Source of the DNA: CAZAQK01 sp964535825
Lineage (GTDB): Bacteria > Pseudomonadota > Alphaproteobacteria > Rickettsiales > SXRF01
Direction of reading: 5' to 3'
Assembly (NCBI GenBank): GCA_964535825.1
Contig: CAZHUC010000002.1
Span: forward strand, 124,001 to 188,000
DNA length: 64,000 nt
This document shows, piece after piece, positions 1 through 9,113 of this stretch. Positions within the stretch are counted from its first letter, which is position 1, and the number at the start of each line of letters is the position of its first letter. The notes beneath the pieces were generated by a model, which was not told the DNA's origin, ran no database searches, and saw only the letters and a list, made by a program, of their open reading frames with translations. Both the position numbers and the translations under genes were made by a program.

Positions 1-558
1 ATGTTGTGTGCAATGATCTATCGTAATATCGCTGTGAAATATCCGCATGGGTTCAGTCTTCGGCAGGAATGGATATTCAAGTTTATTGTTGCCGGGACAC
101 TGACATTTGTTTTTCTTTATCCGAGTGAGAGCGTAGAAAAATATTTGTGGGGATACCACTTCTCATTACTTATCATCGCCACATCCATCGTTGTTCTTTT
201 GTGTGCCTGTATCCGCCGACAGTCAGAACCATCGATAGCACTATGCAAATTTCTGGGAGATATCTCGTTCAGTGCATATCTGATTCATTTTTACATATAT
301 GAATATTTCATGCGTTTATTTACAGATAACATGCCATCGCTAGGGCTGGAGTACACCTTACCAATCACAGGATGCGTTACATTGGTTGCTGCTTATCTTC
401 TGAACCGGCTATACGAAATGCCCGCACGCGACCTTATCAAAAGAAAATGGATGGTGCGGGGTCAATCAGCAGTAGCTTTAGAACGGCATAGCGAAAGCGA
501 GGCAAGCGCAACACTCAAGGCGTACCAGAACAATATCGCGGGCCAGTTAGCAAAATAG
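1..558 (+). CDS. Acyltransferase 3 family membrane protein, C-terminal part
   Basis: This looks like the C-terminal half of an OafA/YrhL-type acyltransferase, an integral membrane enzyme that O-acylates surface polysaccharides. Three to four hydrophobic segments are visible. The motif LGDISFSAYLIHFYIYEYF (residues about 85-103 of the visible part) and the terminal RLYEMPARD (about 136-144) are typical of the end of this family. Family members are usually near 350 residues, so the N-terminal half should lie before the window and the ATG at base 1 is probably not the start. The last 30 or so residues are read through the 3' end of the convergent ligase gene, a 97 nt tail-to-tail overlap. The family call is firm; the substrate is unknown. 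Confidence 0.75.
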   Translation: MLCAMIYRNIAVKYPHGFSLRQEWIFKFIVAGTLTFVFLYPSESVEKYLWGYHFSLLIIATSIVVLLCACIRRQSEPSIALCKFLGDISFSAYLIHFYIYEYFMRLFTDNMPSLGLEYTLPITGCVTLVAAYLLNRLYEMPARDLIKRKWMVRGQSAVALERHSESEASATLKAYQNNIAGQLAK

Positions 559-1760
559 CTCTGCGTAGGCACGAACGGGAACAACAGCACCACCACAGAA
601 CCCACTGCAAATGCCGCTACGATACGCTGGTATCCAGCACACGACCTCAATACGCCTAAACATTCACGCAGAACAAACCATACGAAGGTCATGAACAGCG
701 CAAGGCCGATAATGCCTGCTTCAGCAAACCATTCCAGATACGGATTATGTGGATGCAGGTTATAATGTGTGGCCGCACCGCTAGCCATGAACTGTGTGCA
801 TATCTCGCGGAAATTCTTCATGCCAACACCCGTCAGGATGTTGTCTTTCCCCATCTCATATGCCATCCAGAAAAGCTGGCCATACGAAGAATTCCTGAAA
901 TCCATCAAGATCCCCACAGCATGCATCAGCCGCCCTAATACCCATTCCTGCGTACCGATCAATATCGCCACGGCAATGAAGGTGATCCCCATCAACTGAA
1001 GACAAAGCCTGCGCATCTTCTTCTCAGTAAGCACCAGAAGAGATAATACGGTAAACATTCCAAGCACACTCATCCCGAAGGGTGCGCGTTCACCAGTCAC
1101 GGCAATCGTGCCTAACACGAAAAAATATAATATTCCGTATGTTGCAAATACTAATTTTGCACGAGATTCAAACAAGCTGAAGAATAAACATAACCCAAGC
1201 ACAGGCAGCAGCATTCTTGCCAGGTAGATCCCCACTTTCACATTGCCGAACGGACCGGTAAGACGACCAGAATCAGCAGCGTAATTATTAGAGAGTGATA
1301 AACCATGCACATATTGCCACACCGTATCCACCGCAATAAATATAAGTAATACCGCAAGCGCACTACCAAGCAGCTTAAGCGGCTTTGCTTCCGTAAGCAC
1401 CCAGTGCCTCATTGCCGCGAAGAATAATAGAAACCGTATCCATGGAAATGCAATGGTTGCAGATGCCTGTATATCATACGCAAGCGGGGTCACTACTAAA
1501 CATAACCACGCCCAGGCCACGAACAACGAAACCATCATTGGTTCTTTAACCCAGCCCCACTCACGCTTGGAAGCACTCTTGAGCAAGAACAGAAACCCTA
1601 TCAACCCACACAGCACATCCGCCGCCGTGCGATGCCCCACTAGCATAAAAGGTATCATCACCGCAGAAAAATATGCGATCTGCCACAGGCGATGCGTAGC
1701 ATCCCGGGTAAATGCCAGTTCTCTTATTTCGTAATGCCAGCTTGCAACGTTGGTGTTCAT
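462..1760 (-). CDS. O-antigen ligase-like polytopic membrane protein
   Basis: This 432-residue protein has about ten to twelve hydrophobic segments. Near residue 340 it carries the Wzy_C-type periplasmic signature (HPHNPYLEWFAEAGIIGLAL), with the conserved His and Glu that precede a Gly-rich helix. Members of this family ligate or polymerise lipid-linked glycans at the periplasmic face. It is the last gene of a minus-strand surface-polysaccharide run, 45 nt after the NHL-fusion membrane protein. Sequence alone does not separate a WaaL-type ligase from a Wzy-type polymerase. A second protein of the same superfamily lies at 42837-44840. Confidence 0.75.
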   Translation of the reverse strand: MNTNVASWHYEIRELAFTRDATHRLWQIAYFSAVMIPFMLVGHRTAADVLCGLIGFLFLLKSASKREWGWVKEPMMVSLFVAWAWLCLVVTPLAYDIQASATIAFPWIRFLLFFAAMRHWVLTEAKPLKLLGSALAVLLIFIAVDTVWQYVHGLSLSNNYAADSGRLTGPFGNVKVGIYLARMLLPVLGLCLFFSLFESRAKLVFATYGILYFFVLGTIAVTGERAPFGMSVLGMFTVLSLLVLTEKKMRRLCLQLMGITFIAVAILIGTQEWVLGRLMHAVGILMDFRNSSYGQLFWMAYEMGKDNILTGVGMKNFREICTQFMASGAATHYNLHPHNPYLEWFAEAGIIGLALFMTFVWFVLRECLGVLRSCAGYQRIVAAFAVGSVVVLLFPFVPTQSYFANWPAILFWYALSVALASLSLCRSKATAD

Positions 1761-1805
1761 GGTAATGGTCTAGCGTGATTAACGTAATTCACAAGGTAAA
1801 AAACA

Positions 1806-3524
1806 TTACGGAACGGTAACTAACGTCCCATCATCCTTCTTTTTAACTTCCTGTACATAAAAGAACTGCACCGGAACGCCATTATTATGGAAGCGTATTA
1901 GTTGTAGACCTGTTGATACTACAACGGAATCATCCTGTAATACGGTGATTGCTTTGGGTGAGGTAATTCTGCATTCCAGAGGCTTGCACCAGGAATAGAA
2001 ACGCCCCATTCTCCCGTTACCAAGAACTGTCGTAACCATGCCATCTTTATCAATTTTCTTGATCTTGTTGTTCTCTTCATCGGCCACATAAAGATTACCC
2101 TGACTATCAGCGGCGATGTCAGATATTTTGTTGAAACGCGCTTGCCTGCGATCCCCATCCACATCGCCAGTTGTATAGTCCCCTGCGAAAAGCTCGACAT
2201 CTCTTTGTTTCTGAATACGCAGGATACGATTCTGATTCTCTACGAAATAAATATTTCCATCCGTATCATGTGTCATATTCGTAGGATCCATGCTGCCGGT
2301 CATTTTTGTATAATATGTATTATCGTCCCAACGAAGCATCCATTTATAATCATCCAATGAACCAGATCCGTATTGTGGTGCAACCGGCGCAGGCGAGACC
2401 ATGATCACCGCCGCACTTACCACAGACATCAATGCTGCCGTTAACACCCTTTGCCTGTTTATATCCTGATAAAAGAAAGCGCTGACCGGGTATTTTGCTG
2501 TAAAGAGTTGACCAGCCTGATTTAAAGTACCGATGAAATGAACAACCAGTATCATTGCCGCAGTGCTGCCGGTAAGCAAGGCAGAATACCCAAAGACGCC
2601 CACCAGCAAGGAGATTATGACCAGTGATACGGGCGTTATCAGAAGATAATAACGACTACACACAACGCGTGCCAAATGTTTCAGTTTCTGCGAATAACAC
2701 ACTCCTATAAACACAACTATGGCACTCAGTAGTGCCGTGAGCTCCCTGCCATATTGCATATTATAAAATATTTTACCCGGGCCATGCACCATCATGGCAA
2801 AGATCGAACCGCCGTAGAAGTCAAGATTTTTTTGGATGAAATTAAATTGTATCAGCACGAACACTGCAATGATGCCGATATTGAGCGCAATATTCAGAAG
2901 ATATTTTTTCCAGCTGTGTATCGGCATTGCCACCATGACACAGGTCTGTGCCGCTACCAGTAACATACCAACGGTAAAACAGCCGGAACTTACCGACAGC
3001 AATACCAATGCAAGCATGTTGATAACACACCAGAGAAAGGCTTTCCCGAGTGGCTCATTAACAGCCATACCGCTGAGCCAGCGCGTATAGGCATAGAGCA
3101 TCAAGGAGATGCCAAGCATCATGTAAGAAAGACGCCCATTCATCGCGAAGGACAACGTGATGAATATAGGTGCGAATAAATATACCCATAATCTCCATCG
3201 CGACTCCAGGGCATGGGAGATACGCGCCTGCACAGCCGCTGTAAGCAATGTTGTCACGATCAGATTCGCGACTACGAATATGCTGAATATGACATTCCGG
3301 TGCACATCAAGAAATTCAGAAAGCCATAATACCGGCCATGTGATGAGATAACGCAGTCCATGCGGGTGATCCAAAACTAGAAGCGGGTTCACACCTGCGA
3401 ATATGTCGAGCTGACTCCAGACATTGAACGACTTATAACCGCCAATGATGTATATGACATACAGTACCGAGAGTATGAGCGACTGGAAGGCAATATATAA
3501 TTCTGTCTTTTTACTAAATAGCAC
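1806..3524 (-). CDS. Polytopic membrane protein fused to C-terminal NHL-repeat domain
   Basis: This 572-residue protein has two parts. Residues 1 to about 375 hold around ten transmembrane segments, with an NGRLSYMMLG stretch loosely reminiscent of EpsG/Wzy-type polymerases. From about 395 to 545 there are NHL-type repeats: HDTDGNIYFVENQNRILRI, then DGDRRQARFNKISDIAADS followed by GNLYVADEENNKIKKI and GMVTTVLGNG, then a weaker third blade. NHL blades normally form extracytoplasmic beta-propellers that bind ligand or protein. The visible blades are too few for a full propeller. Position between the sugar-metabolism genes and the ligase suggests a role in polysaccharide assembly, but I do not recognise the whole protein. 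Confidence 0.6.
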   Translation of the reverse strand: MLFSKKTELYIAFQSLILSVLYVIYIIGGYKSFNVWSQLDIFAGVNPLLVLDHPHGLRYLITWPVLWLSEFLDVHRNVIFSIFVVANLIVTTLLTAAVQARISHALESRWRLWVYLFAPIFITLSFAMNGRLSYMMLGISLMLYAYTRWLSGMAVNEPLGKAFLWCVINMLALVLLSVSSGCFTVGMLLVAAQTCVMVAMPIHSWKKYLLNIALNIGIIAVFVLIQFNFIQKNLDFYGGSIFAMMVHGPGKIFYNMQYGRELTALLSAIVVFIGVCYSQKLKHLARVVCSRYYLLITPVSLVIISLLVGVFGYSALLTGSTAAMILVVHFIGTLNQAGQLFTAKYPVSAFFYQDINRQRVLTAALMSVVSAAVIMVSPAPVAPQYGSGSLDDYKWMLRWDDNTYYTKMTGSMDPTNMTHDTDGNIYFVENQNRILRIQKQRDVELFAGDYTTGDVDGDRRQARFNKISDIAADSQGNLYVADEENNKIKKIDKDGMVTTVLGNGRMGRFYSWCKPLECRITSPKAITVLQDDSVVVSTGLQLIRFHNNGVPVQFFYVQEVKKKDDGTLVTVP

Positions 3525-3601
3525 CGCACTACCTATTGATTACCTATCGCTACGCAGGCATTTTATAATAGCTAAATGCACCCGAGTCCAGCAACCAGAT
3601 G

Positions 3602-4519
3602 TCACGCAGACTTTGAGTTCTTCTCAGTATCAATGTGGCTTTGGAAAGGCACATCATCGATCACCTTGAGTATGGCAAGTGCCGCATTCAGGTCACACAA
3701 TCCTTCCTGGTCACCAAGCACCGCCTGATGCATCGCCGTATAGGCTGCATCGCTCTCGCAGGTGATTACATGGGTGGTCTCATTCACCGTGATGGAGCGC
3801 CGGATAAGATCGGCAGTGACCGTGCCTTTATCGGTCTCTATGAACCACTCGCGGGTTGGCACTTCATCCGTATAATTCATATGCACGATCACATTCTCGC
3901 AACGCTTACACTGTAATTTGAAGGTAGCGGTATCTTCGCTGTCCACCGTGACATCATCAAGGCGTTCTGCCTTACCTTCATACTCGATGATCTCGCCGAA
4001 CAGGAACTGCGCCAGATCAAGCTCATGCGAAAGGTCGCGCATCACACCACCACCCTGATCGATATGAGCAGAATATGTGTCCTTGGGATCTCGGCCAGGC
4101 CGCCATAGCGATAAATGCTGCCCCACATGCGCACGCGCCGTATGTATCTCACTGTCTTTTATCGCATTCTGCAGCGCAGCGATGATCTTGTGGAAGCGTA
4201 AATGATACCCCGCATACACACGGAATGGATATGAACCAGCATTCTCTGCCACATGCATGAATACCGGCTTTTCCACCAGCACTTTGCCTGTGAATCCGCA
4301 CCGCCTCAGCACTTCCAGATTTTCTGCATGCTGTGATGTGATGGTGCATATCACCACATAATCCCATGCGCCTGCATCAAATGCATCCTCTATGGAACGA
4401 AACAGCGGATAATCCATGGCTTCCTGCGCAGTCACAATACCCAGTGTGCTGGCCATGGGGCGCAGTATGCGTGCATGCCGCTTACCGATCGAGCCATATC
4501 CCACAATTAAAATCTTCAT
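3602..4519 (-). CDS. Gfo/Idh/MocA family NAD(P)-dependent oxidoreductase
   Basis: A 305-residue protein with an N-terminal Rossmann motif GYGSIGKRHARIL (residues 7-19), the EKP motif (83-85) that supplies the catalytic-site lysine in this family, and a C-terminal domain containing GGGVMRDLSHELDLAQFLFG. Family members oxidise or reduce sugar hydroxyls, often on nucleotide sugars or inositols. Its start codon overlaps the stop of the upstream aldolase gene (ATGA), so the two are translationally coupled. The gene lies inside the surface-polysaccharide run, so a sugar or sugar-acid substrate is likely, but which one is unknown. Confidence 0.85.
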   Translation of the reverse strand: MKILIVGYGSIGKRHARILRPMASTLGIVTAQEAMDYPLFRSIEDAFDAGAWDYVVICTITSQHAENLEVLRRCGFTGKVLVEKPVFMHVAENAGSYPFRVYAGYHLRFHKIIAALQNAIKDSEIHTARAHVGQHLSLWRPGRDPKDTYSAHIDQGGGVMRDLSHELDLAQFLFGEIIEYEGKAERLDDVTVDSEDTATFKLQCKRCENVIVHMNYTDEVPTREWFIETDKGTVTADLIRRSITVNETTHVITCESDAAYTAMHQAVLGDQEGLCDLNAALAILKVIDDVPFQSHIDTEKNSKSA

Positions 4520-5352
4520 ACCGTTTGCCTTTTTACCTTCAGATCCTGTGCGATACGCATAATGATCAATGACGTGCCTGCAAAGTCATTCTTTCTTTCT
4601 GTATCATTACGCTTCTGGAGGCGAGCATATTCTGCCTGCATGGCTACCAGTGCGGCGTTTATCCGCTCCTTCCTGCCTTGCGCATTCTCTATCTCAACAT
4701 CCTTGCAAAAACGTGAAGATAAGATCACGCGTGTTGACCCAAGCCGCTCATGTTCAGCCAATATACACTCTGCAGGAAGCTCTCCGCTACCCATCTTTGC
4801 AATACCACCGAAACCAAAAGCCTTACCGCATTTTTGTATCTTCGTGGCCATTTCATCCACCAGCCCCATGGCCAGCGGTTCAAATAAAAATTCCAAACCG
4901 AGTGATAAATGCAGATCATTCAGCCCTATGTATAGTTCCGCGATACCATCCATCGCGGCTATGGTTGCCAGTTTTTCCATGGAATATGCCGTCTCGATAA
5001 GCAAGATGAGGCGTATACCAGCCGGCAGGGATTTAACCGCTTCGGTCACATGCGATATGTCTGTGATCATCGGCAGCATGATCAGGTCTGCCCCTGCATC
5101 GGCTGCATGCCGCATCTCTGCTGCCGATCCGTTATGCCATGGATTGATGCGCACCATCAGCTCCGCACGACTCAGCACAGCGTGCACCTTGGATACATCT
5201 TCTTTTGCATGGCTGCTGATGAATGTATTGCGACTTGCCTGCCGTTCCTTCTTTCCCATGATCTCCAGATCCACCATGATGCGCGACACGCCTGCGGCCT
5301 GCGCATCCGCTGCAATATCAGGATTACCGGTGATCAGAATAGTGTGCATCAT
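4516..5352 (-). CDS. HpcH/HpaI aldolase / citrate lyase beta family protein
   Basis: A TIM-barrel aldolase-family protein of about 278 residues. Supporting motifs are MVRINPW (the substrate-carboxylate Arg), LLIETAYSM (a metal-ligand Glu) and IGLNDLHLSLG, which matches the family's G-x-NDL-x3-LG block with a metal-ligand Asp. Family members cleave or form C-C bonds between a pyruvate-like unit and an aldehyde using a divalent metal. I chose the ATG overlapping the upstream stop codon (ATGA at 5352-5349); a GTG at 5388 would add 12 unsupported residues inside the MurJ-like gene. It overlaps the downstream oxidoreductase by 4 nt. The pairing suggests synthesis or breakdown of an acidic sugar for the surface glycan, which is inference. 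Confidence 0.75.
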   Translation of the reverse strand: MMHTILITGNPDIAADAQAAGVSRIMVDLEIMGKKERQASRNTFISSHAKEDVSKVHAVLSRAELMVRINPWHNGSAAEMRHAADAGADLIMLPMITDISHVTEAVKSLPAGIRLILLIETAYSMEKLATIAAMDGIAELYIGLNDLHLSLGLEFLFEPLAMGLVDEMATKIQKCGKAFGFGGIAKMGSGELPAECILAEHERLGSTRVILSSRFCKDVEIENAQGRKERINAALVAMQAEYARLQKRNDTERKNDFAGTSLIIMRIAQDLKVKRQTV

Positions 5353-6794
5353 TTTGTAGTAACGCGTGTAGTTATCCATGTACGGCACTGCGCACTAGGC
5401 AATACCGCTGCCATCAATAACACTACTCCCATAACTATCGCAACCGCAAGCCCCGTAATAGGCAATATATCCAGCTGCCTGAATAGCCACGCAAGCGGTA
5501 CATAGGCAAGTATCACCACCAATATCATGGCCATGCCATCACGTCCCAATACGGACTGTGTCAATGCGTTATCTCTCCTTGCCAACACGCTGTACAATAT
5601 GAACGGCATTGATTGCACGATAGCAAATCCTGTCATTACACCGGCGATACCGTAATGCTGCTGTGCAATCCACAGCACCGGGACTATCAATACGGCCTGA
5701 ATGACCGATACAATCAGTGGTGTGCGTGTCTGTTTCTGCGAAAAATAGAATTGTTGCCAGAGCGTTGTCGTCACCATGCCCGGTAGCGCCCATATGCCTA
5801 TCGCCAGCATGTTTCCTACTGACTGCACATCATCGGCTGACATTGCACCATACGCAAAACACAGCATGGCAATGTGCTGGCTGGCAAGCATAACACACAA
5901 GCTGATCGACAGTGAAACTACAAGACCAAGCTGGAAAGCAAGCGGTATGGATTGTTGCAGCACGCCCTCTTTGTTCAATCGCACGAACCATTGCAGACAG
6001 ACCATCTGTATCACGGTTGCGATCAACATCGCAGGCAACAATACCAGCTTGAACGCATAATTAAATAATGCCACCCCGGAGGCTGATAGCGCAAGCACCG
6101 CATAGGGTGCGTATTGCGGAACGATACCAAAGAATCCAGTGCACACGGTGGAAGTATAGTTCTTCAGCACATCGCGTGTGAGCTGCCGAGATCGGGTATC
6201 CGATAACACAAGGTCACGACCAAGCACGACGCCAATAACATGCACGCCAAGGCGCAGGCTTGCCGCAAGAAAAATAACTACGCCAAGCATGTGAATCCCA
6301 CTCGCGATCAGCCATAAGCCGAGCACAACGACTGCATTAAAAATTGCATTCGAGAATGCCGGTATGCGTAAGCGATCTTTGTATTGTAGCCACGCCACGC
6401 ACACGGCATTGGCTGCACTCAGTGGCAATGATGCCATCGCCATAAGCAATGCAAAATATTGCTCGGGATATACTGCCTGCAACTGCCAGAAAGCCAGTAT
6501 CGCTGCGATGGATGCCACACATACACTTGCAGCCATGCTCTGGAAGAACAAGGCTGACGCTTCTTGCTGGTTTCGACTGGAAAACGCCGGCACAAGTGTG
6601 GCACTGGCAGCGCTGCCAATAAGCAACATGGTGATAAAATCCGGGATGATGAGCAGGCCAATGGCCATATCAGCATCTGTGCCCGAGCCAAAATTAGCAG
6701 CAACCAATGCTTCTCTAAGCAGTCCAAGCACCCTGCCGGTCACCATACCGAGTGTGATCAGCAATCCTGCAGAAAATAAGCGACGCATGTTCAT
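5349..6794 (-). CDS. MurJ/MviN-like lipid-linked oligosaccharide flippase
   Basis: A 481-residue protein with about fourteen hydrophobic segments. Its N-terminus (GMVTGRVLGLLREALVAANF) matches the MviN/MurJ family, including the G-R-x-LG-x-LRE block. MurJ flips lipid II across the inner membrane. Here the gene starts a polysaccharide run and is coupled by ATGA to the aldolase gene. It may therefore be a dedicated flippase for the local lipid-linked glycan rather than the essential cell-wall MurJ. The family call is strong; the substrate is inference. Confidence 0.8.
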   Translation of the reverse strand: MNMRRLFSAGLLITLGMVTGRVLGLLREALVAANFGSGTDADMAIGLLIIPDFITMLLIGSAASATLVPAFSSRNQQEASALFFQSMAASVCVASIAAILAFWQLQAVYPEQYFALLMAMASLPLSAANAVCVAWLQYKDRLRIPAFSNAIFNAVVVLGLWLIASGIHMLGVVIFLAASLRLGVHVIGVVLGRDLVLSDTRSRQLTRDVLKNYTSTVCTGFFGIVPQYAPYAVLALSASGVALFNYAFKLVLLPAMLIATVIQMVCLQWFVRLNKEGVLQQSIPLAFQLGLVVSLSISLCVMLASQHIAMLCFAYGAMSADDVQSVGNMLAIGIWALPGMVTTTLWQQFYFSQKQTRTPLIVSVIQAVLIVPVLWIAQQHYGIAGVMTGFAIVQSMPFILYSVLARRDNALTQSVLGRDGMAMILVVILAYVPLAWLFRQLDILPITGLAVAIVMGVVLLMAAVLPSAQCRTWITTRVTTK

Positions 6795-6827
6795 GCGCCG
6801 AAATTACACGGAAACGTACTGAAAAAT

Positions 6828-7346
6828 CTAGTCAAATACTTCGTTCGGGTAGACGCCCCAGAGCAGCGCTTTCTCGATCCAGCCCTTTCGGCCGCTCACC
6901 TGCACGCGACACCAGGCGACCTCACACTCCATCACATCGGCGATGACCATAGGTTCTGCCTTGATGATAGGCCGTGCATTCTTCTCAGGATTTGCCCTGA
7001 TGGTCTGGGCCTCTTTGCCACGAACAAAGGCACGTCTTGAGCCTTCAAGCATGCTTTTATGTACCCAGCCGCTCGTGCCATCCATGTCACGGATCTTGCG
7101 CCACAGATCAAATTCTTCGATGATCTCGACCGGCAGGCCATCGCGCCGGTATACCCACAGGATAGGATAACGCGTGCCCGGCCCGGTACGCACATTCACT
7201 TCATCGGATTTTAGAGCCACAAATCTCGGCACAGGCAAGCCTGTTGATGCTCCTGTGGCAGTTTCAGCAACCGCCAGTGTCGGAACATGATATAAAAAAA
7301 GCAGTATACCAATTATTTTTCTTGATCTTTCCAACATACCTAACAC
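6828..7346 (-). CDS. Secreted SH3-like domain protein
   Basis: A 172-residue protein with an N-terminal hydrophobic signal segment (about residues 10-28, ending LAVA). A bacterial SH3-type region follows: LKSDEVNVRTGPGTRYPIL around 44-62, then GWVHKSML and a second SH3-like stretch ending GWIEKALLWGVYPNEVF. Such domains in exported proteins commonly bind peptidoglycan. It lies 33 nt after moeB and 33 nt before the MurJ-like gene, so it is probably cotranscribed. The start may be the internal ATG at residue 4. Confidence 0.75.
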   Translation of the reverse strand: MLGMLERSRKIIGILLFLYHVPTLAVAETATGASTGLPVPRFVALKSDEVNVRTGPGTRYPILWVYRRDGLPVEIIEEFDLWRKIRDMDGTSGWVHKSMLEGSRRAFVRGKEAQTIRANPEKNARPIIKAEPMVIADVMECEVAWCRVQVSGRKGWIEKALLWGVYPNEVFD

Positions 7347-7379
7347 CTAAACCCTGCAGAATTTTTATGCAAGGATTCT

Positions 7380-8129
7380 TTAGTGTTTAGAGCAGATTGG
7401 ACAGGCAGGATCTTTTGGCAATGCAGCAATGTTGATGGTTGATGTAAGCATATCCATCCTCAGGATTTTTCCCGACAGCGACTCTCCTATGCCAAGCAAT
7501 TCCTTGATCACCTCGAGCGCCTGCTGGCTTCCTATCATGCCTGCCAGTGGGCCGATAATACCTTCCTGCGCACAATTTCGTTCAAGGTCTGGTTTGTCTG
7601 GAATGAAGCATTGATAACATGGGTGCGGCGCACCAAGATGCGCTTTGAATGTAGATATCTGTGCTGAGAATCCAGATATTGCAGCAGATACAAGTGTTTT
7701 ACGTTCCGCTACACAGGCTGCATTCACGGCAAATCGCGTATCAAAATTATCACTGCCATCGACCACGATGTCGTAAGGTTTGATAAGTGTGCGTGCATTA
7801 TCCTGTGCAAGTTTCTCAGGGAATATATCCAGCCTACAGGCAGGATTCACCTCACTAAGCCGGTCACGTACCGCTTCCACTTTGAGGCGGCCAATATCGC
7901 CTTCTTCGAACAGCACCTGCCGCTGTAAATTGGAAAGTTCCACGCGGTCATGTTCCACCACACCAATGCGGCCAATACCGCTAGCTGCAAGGTATGCGAT
8001 GGCACTGCTGCCAAGTCCACCCGCACCAACTACCAGTACAGATGACGCCAGCAACTTCTGCTGCCCCGCCTCACCTATTTCCGGAAGCACGATATGGCGG
8101 GCATAGCGCCTTAGGTTGGAATCGTTCAC
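7380..8129 (-). CDS. moeB: MoeB/ThiF/HesA family adenylyltransferase (E1-like)
   Basis: This enzyme activates the C-terminus of a ubiquitin-fold sulfur carrier (MoaD or ThiS type) by adenylation. Visible motifs are the nucleotide-binding VGAGGLGSSAIAYLA, ELSNLQRQ with the catalytic Arg, DGSDNFDTRF, and two zinc-binding CxxC pairs (CYQC and the C-terminal CPIC). I chose the GTG at 8129: it follows the cysK stop by one base, is preceded by GGAG, and begins VNDSNLRRYARHIVLPE as in MoeB. A longer reading from 8171 would run inside cysK. The carrier partner is not in the window. Linkage to cysK fits sulfur metabolism. Confidence 0.85.
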   Translation of the reverse strand: MNDSNLRRYARHIVLPEIGEAGQQKLLASSVLVVGAGGLGSSAIAYLAASGIGRIGVVEHDRVELSNLQRQVLFEEGDIGRLKVEAVRDRLSEVNPACRLDIFPEKLAQDNARTLIKPYDIVVDGSDNFDTRFAVNAACVAERKTLVSAAISGFSAQISTFKAHLGAPHPCYQCFIPDKPDLERNCAQEGIIGPLAGMIGSQQALEVIKELLGIGESLSGKILRMDMLTSTINIAALPKDPACPICSKH

Positions 8130-8130
8130 A

Positions 8131-9093
8131 CTACTCCGCGAACAAAGCGGTAGAGATATAACGTTCGGCACATGATGCCAAGATAACTACGATCATTTTG
8201 CCTTTCATCTCCGGACGTGCGCCCACTTCCAGCGCAGCCGCAAGTGTTGCACCGGAGGAAATACCAATAGGAAGCCCTTCAAGTTTGGCAGCTTGCCGCG
8301 CGGTTTCAAATGCTGTTTCATTGCCGATGGTGATCACTTCATCGATCATGCTGCGATCTAAAATATCAGGCACGAACCCTGCACCTATGCCCTGGATCTT
8401 GTGTGGGCCGGGCGCGCCACCGGAGAGCACCGGTGAATCTTCCGGCTCAACCGCCATTACTTTGATGGCGGCATTCTTCTGCTTCAGGCCTTTTCCCGTG
8501 CCTGTAAGTGTTCCGCCTGTGCCGACGCCCGTGATGAACACATCCACTTTACCAGCTGTATCCTTCCAAATTTCCTCAGCCGTAGTGCGAATGTGCATGG
8601 CAGGATTTGCCGCATTCTTGAATTGCTGCAGCATGATTGCTTTAGGATTTTCCGCCAGAATTTCTTCAGCGCGTTCGATAGAGCCGCGCATACCTTTGGC
8701 AGCGGGTGTCAACTCCAGTTCTGCACCCAAGAATTTAAGCATTTTCCGACGCTCCATCGACATACTTTCCGGCATGGTAAGTATCAGGCGGTAGCCCTTG
8801 GAGGCACACACATACGCCAGTGCGATACCGGTATTTCCTGAAGTAGGTTCTACCAGCACGGTATCTGGTTTGATCGCACCCGCAGCTTCCGCAGCTTCCA
8901 CCATGGATAGTGCAATACGATCTTTTACTGAAGAAAGTGGATTAAAGAATTCCGCTTTCACCAGCACATCAGCCACGCAACCTGCCTCCTTCGCCATGCG
9001 CCCTAAACGAATAATTGGCGTATTGCCCACGGTCTCCAGAATATTGTCGTAAATGCGTCCGCGGCCGGGAGTATCAAGTTTGGTCTGAGTCAT
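8131..9093 (-). CDS. cysK: Cysteine synthase A (O-acetylserine sulfhydrylase)
   Basis: A 320-residue PLP enzyme that makes L-cysteine from O-acetylserine and sulfide in the cytosol. The PLP lysine lies in NPLSSVKDRIAL (near residue 55). The TSGNTGIALAYV asparagine loop and the phosphate-binding GVGTGGTLTGTGKGLK are intact. Length and motif order match CysK rather than cystathionine beta-synthase. It sits 20 nt after an Rrf2-family regulator and one base before moeB. The sulfate ABC transporter genes at 30827-33756 would feed the same pathway. Confidence 0.93.
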   Translation of the reverse strand: MTQTKLDTPGRGRIYDNILETVGNTPIIRLGRMAKEAGCVADVLVKAEFFNPLSSVKDRIALSMVEAAEAAGAIKPDTVLVEPTSGNTGIALAYVCASKGYRLILTMPESMSMERRKMLKFLGAELELTPAAKGMRGSIERAEEILAENPKAIMLQQFKNAANPAMHIRTTAEEIWKDTAGKVDVFITGVGTGGTLTGTGKGLKQKNAAIKVMAVEPEDSPVLSGGAPGPHKIQGIGAGFVPDILDRSMIDEVITIGNETAFETARQAAKLEGLPIGISSGATLAAALEVGARPEMKGKMIVVILASCAERYISTALFAE

Positions 9094-9113
9094 AATCTAT
9101 CCTTTCATTATTG

